Source: Ignelater luminosus
Lineage: Eukaryota; Arthropoda; Insecta; Coleoptera; Elateridae
Direction of reading: 5' to 3'
Length of the DNA stretch: 64,000 nucleotides
Assembly: GCA_011009095.1 (NCBI GenBank)
Contig: VTPC01091267.1
Coordinates: 54,347-118,346, forward strand
A model generated the notes under the pieces. That model was not told where the DNA came from. It worked only from the letters and a program-made list of their open reading frames with translations, and searched no databases. The translations under genes and the position numbers were made by a program. Numbering within the stretch: the first letter of the stretch is position 1; each line of letters begins with the position of its first letter. This document shows, piece after piece, positions 25,001 through 36,485 of the stretch.

Positions 25001-28000
25001 ATTTTGAAACTTCTATAAATTTTGTCATAATAATTGGAATGCTGAAAACTGTGTATCTACGTTTGATACTTCTTTATTCAGATACTCTGCATTTATTTAT
25101 GTACGTGAGTACCGTGCATTTTTCTTCATGTAGCAAAGTCTATTCTAGCTATTGTTCATTTTATAATTTAACAGGAACGATCTAACTAAATATAAGTCCA
25201 AAATATGCTAGTCTTAGAAATACAAGCTTATTCCCATAGGAACGAATTTGCCTGATCAGTCACAGAAACAGGCATTGCTGTAAACAAAGCAAAAGTCATT
25301 TTTACCACTAACGTTGTTCAAGTTTTTACAAAAAACTTTACAGAACGCCCTTAACATGAGAAACTTAGTAACAATTAAATTTCCCTCATTGTCAGTGTCG
25401 TCGTTGAAAATCTGTTATTTTTACCAATTACGGATAGTCACCGCAACGCTTCATACCTTGATTTGCCATCGTTATTCAGCAAGTTTTGGCCTTAATGGAC
25501 TTAACAACAAAAACTTCTTCTTTGTTGTGATGATTGTAACATCACCTCAAAACCTTTAAAAATTAAACGTTACATTTATTTTCCTAAAAACATTTACATC
25601 TTATCGAGCTCACCAAGTAGGTAGGAGATAATCCCAAATTCGTATCTCAGTAGCATTCATATCTTGATCTTCTTAATCATACGAGTATCTCCGCATTAAA
25701 AATTTGATTTTCCCAGTTATAAAAACACCGCACCGGTACAAAGTATCACACGAGGTGACGTTCCAAAATGGTAGTAAATGTGTTGACGTAACCTTTAGTC
25801 TCCAATAAAAGGTAGTCATGTCTCACTCGATTAATGTTTGTCGACATTGGCACTAAAAGATAAAAAAAGTAATACTTGCATGTTCCTAATTTCTCGTTGG
25901 TGGTCGTTTTACTAACGTGATGACAAAAAATTGAAGATAAAGTTTCACTTATAAAACAAACAATACAGTTTTAGAAAACCTATGTAAATAAAGTTACAGC
26001 TGCGATATTGCCTACTGCAATATTTAACGGCTATAAACTGAACAAACGCGGAATTCTACTTTAGAATAAACCCAGTAGGTATATTGCACGATTTGGTCGA
26101 AATGAGAGGCAAAAAATTCTATTTCTGAGAAAGCTCATGAAATTACTCAGATAGAAGTTTAAGTAGTCTAGAAACTTTCCAGACATGATACAGAGAGAAA
26201 ATATCACGACAAAGGCAGTGAATAAAATGTTTTATAGCAATTTTGAAATTTGCTGATAAAATTAGTTTGAATATTAAAAATGTAAGTTCTATGTATAGTG
26301 TAGAATGGAAGTCTTGCGATGATAGAATTAGAGTAAATTAAGTTCTATTTCAGTACTTACATTAATTTGTAAATTTTATTTTAGTTAAGTTTTAAATGAG
26401 AAACTTTTCTATTTGAAACCAAATGAAACACACCTTGCTTCGTGTCGTGAAATTATAATTAAGTTTAGAGTACTCTAATTACCAGCGTGTAAGTTAAATA
26501 CTAAATTATTAATGATTGACACCATCATTCCTATCTTACACGTTGCACGAGTGAACGGCTTTTGATATGGAAACGTAAGCAGTGGTAATTAAATTAATGA
26601 ACAGAATAGTTGACATGTGTTAGCATAACAAGCGTTTGTTAACTGTAGCTAACAAGTTTAATTATTATGTGCGTACAAGTAATTACGGTTTGCCTAACAA
26701 AATTCCACGATGTGTGTTCTACACAGGCAGCACAGCTCGATAACTATGTGCATTTATGCGGTTGTGGTTAAAAGCACTGATGCGTTATGCCATTAAATCT
26801 AACTATAAATGTCCTGGTACCATTTACTATGCGGGCACACGTACTATATCTCATGTTTGGAGCGTGTGTTGTAGTTCGTTTCATAAGATTAGCTTTGTAA
26901 CGGTGCAACTAAGCTCGTATTATAGAACAATAAGATTGGTTCTAGTATAAACACCAAGTAAATACTATGACGTTGTCGACAGTTCATCTCACGTTGCGTT
27001 TCTAGAATAGAAAGCACCCAGCAGCATAAACCTTAAGGAAATTTCTAATTCTAATTCTAATTCCATGTCACATGTCACTATAATAACAGGGTTAGTTTAG
27101 TTTCCTTAAATCAAATACTGGATATTATTCTAAATATATTCGTATTTTAGTAAGAAAACATTTGCAATGCTAATTCTACAGTCTGTAGTAACTTCCCAAA
27201 AACTTTTAACAAACAAAACTTTACGTGTATTCATGACGAATTATAATAAACCTTACATTTTGTCAAACAAAACCAAAATAGTCATTTAATTCAAATCTTA
27301 ATATACGAAACTACGTAGACACTAGATAATTTCAAATTTAATGGCATACTCACTCATTATCAGTGCACATGTTATACTTCCCGAAAGGAATATAATTTTA
27401 AGGAACTGTAAGTTTGCCAGGATTAGCACTCTATCCGCTTTCGTAGGAGATTACATCTATCACCCGTTTCAAATCTAATCTCAACGTTTAGTACAAGTCA
27501 CGTACAATCTAGTATATTCCGAACAAATTGCTAGATATGTCGTTTTAGTATCCATGATTTTGAAAATCCTAGTAGCAAAACAGTATTCACCTGCAACATT
27601 TTTGAAGTTTAGGATTTGAGTTTTAGAGAAAATAATTGTTATAACGCCACATTATTTTAAACAAAGTACAGTTTGAATGAAGATTTTATAACAGAGTTGC
27701 ACTGAACTGTAATAACACTACCTAATAAAGATTGATCAACAAGTTTTCAAAGCTGTCACCAAGAAAGCGCCTGGTGGATAGGCAACACATATTACCCAAC
27801 AATACAATAGGGTTCACACTTAACAGTCAAATGTTGATTTTTTTTGTTGTTTCACCATTTTTCTTATGTTCACTAAAACATTTATTATGATATTTGACAT
27901 TTGACTACATAAAAACACATTCTTAAATCTTGACGTTTGTGAGGTTATTAAATACCTGATAAATAGTTTAATTGGTTAATTCAAAATTATGTTTGACAAG

Positions 28001-28599
28001 CATTTCTTAATTTATTACAGTTAAAGATTATAGAGAATAAAACTAAGTGACTAAATTATTTCTGATGTTAACGAAACTGTCACGTGATGAGTAATAGATT
28101 TTTCATCCGAAAACAGAAAAAAATGATTCCTACTGCATATTGCAAGTGGACTACCCAATATGTTACAACTGCATGAACCCCATAAAATTGTAAGAGGTAT
28201 TTTAGAGATCAACTATTGATAGTTTTGTTTTCTGAAAAAAGTTTACATACAAACGAAGTGGAATATACTATAATGAATACAAATATGTTTCAGGCAACCC
28301 AACACATAAATTATATTATAAAAATGAAAGGTATGACTGCAAAACAGAACTCACAGTCAAACATTTTTTTAAACAAGCCGCCTACGTGATTTTAACACCA
28401 TTGCATAGATCTTTTAAAATTCACGATGATATAACATCAATTGTGCATAGCTGTTGTTTTGTGGCTGAGGTTTCAGATCGCGGTTTCCTTGAACCTCATA
28501 GCCTCAACTACGACGATCATTTTGTCACCAACTAGAATTTAGCCGAACCAGAGGTTCTTCAACCCCGGTAGGTATTTTTAACGTGCAACTCATTTTAGT
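22050..28599. other. AT-rich intergenic DNA, no recognised gene
   Basis: No recognisable protein domain in any frame. A 113-codon open frame at 22460-22801 (plus) has simple composition and no family signature. A short TAATTC tandem lies at about 27045-27064. No TIRs or target duplications were noticed. Confidence 0.5.
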
Positions 28600-28686
28600 C
28601 AAAATCTCAGGATCATGGCCAGGGATCGAAGTCGCAACTATTGGGTTGATAGTCAGATGCCTAAGTATCAGAGCCAAGGAGGCTCA
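28600..28686 (-). repeat. tRNA-derived SINE head
   Basis: On the minus strand the sequence reads like a tRNA: an A-box-like TTGGCTCTGATACTTAGG, an anticodon arm CTGACTATCAACCCAATAG and a B-box-like ACTTCGATCCC followed by TGGCC. The stems are imperfect, so it is not a functional gene. Downstream on the same strand (28440-28600) is a tRNA-unrelated body that contains the perfect small hairpin GAACC-TCT-GGTTC, which would fit a SINE of about 250 bp. The body limits are uncertain. Confidence 0.5.
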
Positions 28687-29059
28687 CTATTGTGCGTAGT
28701 TATTTGTTTATTTTTTATTTAACAAAACCCATTTTGTGGGGGAAAGTCAAAGTCTTTTTACAATGAAAATATGATTATGGCTTCCATCAATTAAGTGATT
28801 TTTATCAGTTAGTTATCACTAGGGAAAAACAACAAATAGCAGGCTGTTCATTGAACGGATCTTTTAGGCCAGTAACATTTAACTTTTCAAGTTTCGTACC
28901 GTAAAAACTTCACTTAGCAATAGAGAGATATAATTGCATTAATTTGTCTTTGACGTTTTACAGAACAAAACTTTAAAAATTAATTTCTATTTAGAACAGC
29001 TACGATTTGCAAAGCCCTGTGAACCAGGGCTATGATTTTCACACTGATTGGTTAGCTGT

Positions 29060-29385
29060 TAAAGTCTACACTGGAAGTAAGAAGCGTTGAGGCTGCTGTA
29101 GAAGGCATCGCGGTACAGGAAAGCTGCTGTCTATCACGCCATCTAGGGTGTCTAATAATGGATGGTTTGTTGAAGCGCTTAATGGCGGACGGCTTCTATG
29201 ATCAGGCATTAGCAGACGAGGGGCTGGTGCTAGTTACCAGTCGTTTGTGGACGAATGCAAGTAACCTGTAGGATTATTGAAAAGTTATTCGATCAATCCA
29301 TCTAAGACTGAAGTAATTCTCTTCAGCAAGAGAAAGAAAATAGAAGGTCTAAGGGAACCCATATTGTATCGTAGACTTTCTCGAA
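29060..29385 (+). pseudogene. LINE reverse-transcriptase fragment (R1/Jockey-like)
   Basis: One plus-strand frame reads MDGLLKRLMADGFYDQALAD from 29158, which aligns with the segment around the catalytic YADD box of R1/Jockey-type reverse transcriptases. Here YADD has become LADE. A second frame then gives SINPSKTEVILFSKRKKIEG near 29300, the well-known (N)PSKTE.(V/I)LF motif that follows the catalytic box by about 50 residues. Between them one or more frameshifts and a deletion have occurred. The fragment is more GC-rich than its surroundings. It is dead, and only about 110 residues' worth is left. Confidence 0.7.
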
Positions 29386-30570
29386 CCCTTGCGTAGGAGG
29401 CTAAGTACTGATACCTACTTTCTGAGTTTGCAAGCGAATAGTGTTTCTCATTATTATAATTTTATTAGCATAAAGTTCCACAAAGTAAGTCCGAATAAAA
29501 TAAATAATACGAATATGGTAAGTGATACCTTGTTATACATAGAATATAGAAGAAAGATAATAGACAGTAAATTAATATGTAAAGCACGTTCCATTATCAT
29601 AAACAAAGGAATTTTGTTTAACCTAATCTAATTATATCTAACTACTTACAATATGTTTACGTAATAGCTACTGTACATAAATTTAGTTTCATTTTTATAA
29701 CAAGGCATTGTTTATTCCCAAAATATAAAAAATTTTAAAAACGTAACAAGAATCAACGAAACTAAATATCTTATTATCGTGATGTCGCTGTAAAAACAAA
29801 AAGAAAAAAATAAAATGTCTTTTAAGTAAAAATATTTCGTGGACATCAGAAAAGAAAAATTGTTTTCGCAATTACTATAAACTGACTTCTTTATAAATTT
29901 GATAGCTTTTGATGTAATACAATTTCAGTAAAAACCGCAATGACGATTATATGAAATATGAAACCCACAGTCTGATTTGAGATACAAGCACAGCAAAGCT
30001 AAATAGTCAGTAGCTGAGATTCCACTTGATTGGAAGTCATATGGTATAAAGAAAGTATTGAAAAAAAATCGAGATGGTATTTTATACATCGTATAAGAAC
30101 CCACCTGTTACTTCAAAGCATAAAGGTACTATGTGATGATCAAAAGTTATTTTGAAGCAACAATAGGCGATAGGTTGGTCATGGTTTCAGCTGTCGTTAA
30201 TAAAAAAAAATCTTCACAAACAAGTAATGTATTCTCTGGCTATTATTTATTCCTTTTCTCGTATTTTCTTTGCTATACAAATATTGTTGTGTTTGTTATA
30301 ACTACACGATTGATTTTATCTATAACAAAGAACTTGCAGGAAGCGACTTTAGCTTAATTTATTCGAAGGTGTGAATCTTCAAATACAAGCTGGGATAGCG
30401 TTAAGTATCCATCAATTGAGCCTCTTGCAATATAAAACGTTTTAATGTTAAAGACTCTGTCACAAGAAAAAATACTAGTATAGTAATGTAACTAAAATAA
30501 CGAATGTTTCGAAAATATTTACGTCAGGGTTGGCGATAAATATAAAAGCATTTCTCTTTGCTTACATGAT
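29386..30570. other. AT-rich DNA, no recognised gene
   Basis: Only short open frames of simple composition. No repeat structure noticed. Confidence 0.5.
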
Positions 30571-31088
30571 ACAGGATGTACCTTTAATGGCAAATACTAT
30601 TTACACCACGTTATTCTACATCACAAACTGAGAAAGAAAGTCTTATATCATTTTAACGAAAACGTCTTCATTACCAAGTTATTAACGTTTCTAGTCATTA
30701 CTAAAACTTCTTTGTTTTTAATAAATAAAACAAAATAGTTAGTAGTTTAAGTAATAAAACGAAGCATATGGTAATATTTTTCTTTTATTTCTTAATAGTT
30801 TTTGTGTAATCCGCTTCTTATTATTGTTAAATCTTCGCTGTAGGATCTTTAGAAATATGTTGCAATACTGCATTGTTGTTGCTATGAAATCATTAACGAA
30901 AAGCAAAAGCTTGACAACCAGCCATCCTTATAAAATATCATGCAACGTTGTCAGGTTTAAAAACCTTTAATTGGCCATATTTTAAAAACCTTGAATTTAT
31001 GGCAGAAAATGTATTTAGCTTTTTGATTCAGATTCTGATGTAGATTTACGTGATATACAGATTATCCGCCATTAAGGATACACCCTAT
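30571..31088. mobile_element. Candidate mariner/Tc1-type MITE
   Basis: The left end, ACAGGATGTACCTTTAATGGC, is the near-complement of the right end, GCCATTAAGGATACACCCTAT; 17 of 21 positions pair. TA dinucleotides sit at both outer edges, as expected for a Tc1/mariner-mobilised element. The 518-bp interior shows no coding sequence. The assignment depends on the terminal match alone. Confidence 0.45.
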
Positions 31089-33247
31089 ATAGTCCACTTT
31101 TTTTATTATTGAATTTATAGTAGGCTTTGGTCACATTTTTACAGTGTACAACAAGCATATAGTACAATCAAATTTACGAGCTACAACCAAAAATCACTAC
31201 AATTGAAAAATGACACAAATGACAGGCCTTTAACCTACAAATATTTATTTAGTAACTTTTAGTGGAACTTCAAAATATACTGTTACAGAAATATCATGCC
31301 AATACTATAGATAAATCATGATTTGAATTTTATTTAGAAACTGTTGAACCTGACATTTTATGTGATATGTTAAAACATGTTGAAGGTGTTACAGGTTACA
31401 AACAAATTTTAATGTTTTAATGTTTTCAATCAAGAAAATTGTCTGTTTTTGTCTAAATATTTTTGGGACACTCGTTATAATATGGAATCTAATCTGACAC
31501 AGTAGTTTTATACGCAGTTTCAAAATTTAATAAATGATTTTACTTGTATTGACTAAATTTTTTTCGATAGTAGTTTAATCAACTTAATTCAGCTATGGGT
31601 TAGCTGGTTATAGGAAAGACTCGTAACTGATAGTGACGTTGCAAAGTACAACATTATGGCGGCGGCGTTAAGACTGAAGACAAAATGATTCCCGTTTATT
31701 TACGAGAGAATTTATATTGATTTTCGGACTTGTTAAGACAAGAAAGCAAGATAGATACGATACAATGAGAAACACGACCGACCTACACAAAAATCGAACA
31801 TCAATAGAGCTTCAAACATCACATTAGCTAAAGGTCGTATTCGAGCTTCAGTTTTCTCTATAACTCAAAAAATAATTTAACAGTACAAATGTTTATTCAT
31901 GCCAGTGCACTGTGTTTGAATATCTTGGACAGTATCGTAACCCACTTATTGAGCAGAAACAAAGATAGCGCAGAACGAGCAACGCGGAAACTAATAAATA
32001 AAGTAATTCTTAAGCAAGACTCTGGTGTAGTGGAAGAAGATTAAATAATAACGATTTGAAACTGAAACTTTAAAAACAAAAATTAACGATTCCGCTTCAC
32101 GTCCATTCTATAATTAAAACTTTAAAGTGTACTCAGGCGACATCAAAAATTCATTTGTTTACATCATTTTGATAGTGTACCTCCCAGGCGTTAGAAAGAG
32201 AAAGTATAGAAGTTGTCGGTGACTTTGAGATCACTCAAATGTAATTAGCAGACTTTGAAATCAGCACCAAAAGGTCAAAACAGCAAATTCTTTAGTGTAC
32301 GTCTATAAAAAGGACCCTTACACATTACAATGTAGATAGAGTATATTAATCAGACAACGGTAGAAAAAATTCTCCTTTTCGTGCTTCCTTATTAAATGGA
32401 GTTCAATGTGCTCAAAAGTTTTAATAGTATAATCAATCCCTTTTATAAATGAACATATTTTGGATCGTATTCTGCTTTTTATGATGTTTGAGTTAAAGAT
32501 TTCCAATTAGTTTCAACAGCAGTATCTAGAGAATACCGTGTCCTTTCGTAATGGGACTGTTATGCTATGGGGAGTTATTTGTAATGATCCCGATTTCTTA
32601 TTGAACACGCAAGGGATATATGAGAAAAATCCTGATGGTTGTGTTCCTTCTCTACTAACCTTACCTTTAGACACACAATGATACTATTTTAGTTTTGGCA
32701 ACTGGAAAGTTTCACTTTAGTTTGGAAGTTTTTTAATATCAATGCTACTTTGTCCTAACATAATTTGCAAATGACATCCCTTTGAAACTCTTTTATACAA
32801 GCTTGTAGAGTTACAGACGAAGCTTCAAAGTAATTTTTTTAAATATTCTTGCCAGAAAAGAAATTTCTACCCATAATCACGTCTACCTTTGTGGTACCTC
32901 TTTTCCATTTCTCAGTTATTGTGAACTAACTAGAGATCGCTTTTTAAAAGTATCAACTGAATACAAAAAGTGGAATGTTGTCTCAATTTCGTTCAACAGC
33001 GGGATACAATTTTTTTGTCGTGCATGTGCAAGACTTCTCCACACTGCCAATCTTGCATGCGCATTCCTTCCATAAATCTATTTGTTCATGATTTCTCGGA
33101 TAGTGTGCACAGTATAATACTAATCAGCAACTAGCTATTGTATGTGATTCAACTTATATTTTTGTGAAAGGTAAATTTTAGAAAATAGATGTTGTTAGGT
33201 CCCAAGAGCCCCGAATCTTCTATAAACTACTCAGCGTTTACTGGTTG
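31089..33247. other. AT-rich intergenic DNA, no recognised gene
   Basis: No protein domain, RNA gene or terminal repeat recognised on either strand. Confidence 0.5.
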
Positions 33248-33251
33248 ACTT

Positions 33252-35257
33252 TGTAATGTTATTTTCAAATTCGCACTAAATCCGCCCCTGTCTTTCAATT
33301 TCGTTCAGGTATTTGTTTTCCTGACGCGTAATATTTAAATTATTTCATTCTATAAACGAATGTTTGTTAGAATATTATTCTAAAGAATTGATAACTTTGT
33401 GGTCTCGACTTCTGGGCTCCGGTAGACGTGCCTTTTGCTATTTTCCAATATAAAATTCCTAGAACCTTAGTCGCAAAAATTGGAGTCACACAGTCTCGAT
33501 TGAGTCAGGTTGAAGATGGTAAATCTACGAAGTGGAATTTTCCATTGTCCCATAAGACTTTCTGCATTTTTAACCTGTTAGGGCGTGCATCTGACTTTCC
33601 AACCCCACTCCAGTAAGTACACATTGCGCAACAAGAGACGCAGAGAGGATAGGCATTACGTTGATAGCTGCGTACTCGAACCAACGTACGGGTCAGTTTC
33701 GGCGTTACCCCCTACAAATCCGAATTGGTTACAAACTGAATTTAATTGAAGCGATTCTCGGGTCTTTGTCGTGTTATTCACGGAAGAAAGCCGGTTTGTT
33801 TACCGAAAAGCGATGCTTTGGAAGCTTTGTTATTGTGGAGGCGTTTTTGCTTCAATTACAGTTGCGCTGGTATTTCCCAGGAAATAAAAAATTGTAGAGG
33901 GTAGAAACGCAACAAGTTTGGTCCCGTTGGTGCAACCTTAAAGGGTCTGTCGAGAACAGAAACTGCCCGCCTCGTAAAGACTTGAACTGGGTGTGTGTAT
34001 TACATTTTGGAAGCTCCGTGATCCGAATGGACTTAGTAAACTTAAAGAGCGTTTGAGACTCAGGGTGATTTTAGTTTATAAAGCTGGTGTATAAACACTT
34101 GGATTTTGTTCTTGTGCTTTTTGGTTATTGTTAACAACGGTGATTGTTCTTTGAAACCTAAGTTCCCTTGAACATTGGTGGGACGTGAATGAGCTGCTGT
34201 CGTTGGGAATCAGAGACCTGCACATATCACCTGGAAGAAAGATTGCCGTTACAGTAGGAAAGACCTGTTTTGTTTTGTTATTTGAGTTTTAATGATTGTT
34301 TCATTTGATAAAAGACTAGGAGAACGTGGAATTTGTGAAATATTCTATACGAAAACCTTGCTTAGGCAAGATTAGTTTCGTATTTTCTCATTATATTATA
34401 ATATTTACGAGTAATACTTTTAACTAATTTGTAACAGGAACGTTCCCAGGTAATTTTAGCTGGTGTTTGTTAAATTATTGCAACATAATTAATAACTTTT
34501 GACTACAGTTGTTTTGTTATACTATTATCATACCTTTTATTGATATTCTTTCGTAGTGTTATTTTGTTTTTTTATATTCTTGTTTATGTGTGTTTAACTC
34601 TTTTTTGATTATTGTTTTAATAAATGTAAGAAAGGTCGATTATTTACATTTTGTTTTCTTTGTAAGTGGATCTCTGGTCCAGACGAAGCAGCATTAATTT
34701 CGTTACTTTGTTGGTTTGGCTATTAAAAAGCACGGTGGTGCTTAGTCTAGATTTCAATTAAAGGTCAGATACCTTTGTTCAAGAGAGAAGTAAATATTAA
34801 ACTGGTATTTCTTTCTTGGATCTTTTTTTGTTTAAAAAAAGGAAGCCTTCAGAGGACTTCCTCGTCAAAATTAATTAAGACAAATCACGTGTTTATACAG
34901 TTTTTTATTTCGTGTTGAGTCTCAAGTGTGAAACGCTAAAGCGAGTTTTTAATAAAGCTTCCACGAGGTAAGTTACACACAGGGTGAGGTTTCGCAAGAA
35001 GCCTATATACAGGGTGTCGGATTCAGGAGTAGTCGCGTGACCGACCATCAGAACCCTTCGATCTACGACTGCTGGCGCCCTCGTTTGTGAACATCTATCA
35101 GTTAGTAAGAGTTTTGGAAGTCGGTGAGCTTCTCTTTGTGTGAGATTAGGTAAGTTCATTTGAGAATCCACCCCATCTGCGGCATGAGCTACGGGATTTA
35201 ACATCTACCATTGGTCTGGACGGGCTTGTGCATACTTTTGAGCATTTTCCCGTTACA
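33252..35257 (+). mobile_element. 2 kb LTR-like element, copy B (probable solo LTR)
   Basis: Begins TGTAATG and ends CGTTACA, flanked by ACTT on both sides (33248-33251 and 35258-35261). It is homologous to copies A and C and lies in the same orientation as C. Compared with A and C it lacks a stretch of roughly 200 bp around 34520, and compared with A it keeps about 115 bp near 33800-33950. A TATATA box is at 35004-35009, and AATAAATG is near 34618. A palindrome, GGAACGTTCC, lies near 34437. No internal coding genes of a retrotransposon lie beside it, so a solo LTR is the most economical reading. A non-autonomous element with 4-bp duplications remains possible. Confidence 0.75.
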
Positions 35258-35423
35258 ACTTCATGATTAGTAGCATACGGCATATGTATATTATGAACAC
35301 TTCTCAAAAGTGACAAAATAGTTCGTATGCCAATGATTTCTGACGTCAACAAAATTGCACAGATGTTTGTCATTCATCTTCACACGCCTTACCCATAACT
35401 TGAATGTCGCTAAATTATGTTAC

Positions 35424-35453
35424 GTTTTATATAGTTTTATATAGTTTTATATA
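35424..35453. repeat. Three tandem copies of a 10-bp unit
   Basis: GTTTTATATA is repeated three times without interruption. Confidence 0.85.
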
Positions 35454-36309
35454 AAATTGGCTTACATACCACATCAAATTATGTAAGGTAAGAAAGAAAA
35501 ATTAAAACACAGAATTGTAATATTTTAACAAAGAATTTTTAGGTTCCAATTAAACCATCCATTGTTACAAATAAAAGTACTGTAGATTCTACAGGAAATA
35601 GAAAGTACTGTATGGATTTTTTTAAGAAGTTTTTACACATACCACAGAAAATAAAAATATATAGTAACCTTGTGTCTTACATAAAAAACGTGAGTACATC
35701 AGGATATTTTAAGAAGTGATCCTAACTACAGGTCATTTTAAGCAGAATAGCTCACGGTATGGGTACTGCGGAGCTCAATTCTTGAGATATACTGTATTGA
35801 AGACATATTAATGGGTAGATGACACGGCACCAATTAATTTCAAATTAGTTTATTAGTTTGTTGCTTTAGTTCAAGATAGTTTTGAACAAATCATTCAAAG
35901 ATTAGCCTACTGTAGTTTCTTTGTTAGTAACAAAGCTCTTTGAAAAGAGAACTTGAAAAATAGAAACATTTTTCTTAGGAACAGCTAGAAGAGAAAAATG
36001 GTAAGGATAAAGAAATCTTTAATTTCATTAATAGAAACCATACCATAACCATGAAAAATCCAAAAACTTTTGTGTAAAAACAGTAGGGTCGCCATAAAAC
36101 CAGACACCCTGTTTTGCTCAAACTCACTAAAAGAGAAGAAATATCCTATTAATATGAATCTGATAAACTTATGTTTATAGAAACTTGTTTGTTTATAATA
36201 CCTGTAGAACAACCTCCTAAAATATTGTACCGTTTATTATCTTGGGTAGATCTATTTATTCATCTAAGTTACAACTTGATTTTTTCCAAAAGGGTTTTGT
36301 CTAAATTTC

Positions 36310-36485
36310 ACAAAAACCGATTTTTGTATAAAAACCGATTTTTCCATAAAAACGATTTTCTCATGAAAGGTAGTTCTTTAAAAAACCGGCTATATCTAAA
36401 AAACCGGAAACCGGCTAACTTGGTCTTTGGCCGTGATCGGTTTTTGTCAAAACCGTTAGCCGATTAAAATTCTTTACGGTTTTAC
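36310..36485. repeat. Irregular tandem of AAAAACCG-type units
   Basis: AAAAACCGATTTTT, AAAAACCGG and AACCGGCTA units recur on both strands at irregular spacing, including GGTTTTTGTCAAAACCG as a near-palindrome. The pattern suggests a degenerate satellite-like array or a subterminal repeat block of an unknown transposon. The basic peptide encoded across it on the plus strand is a by-product of the repeat. Confidence 0.6.

Noticed and set aside
36171..36467. 98-codon basic open frame
   Set aside because: Its repeated lysine/asparagine/arginine-phenylalanine pattern comes from the AAAAACCG repeat array.
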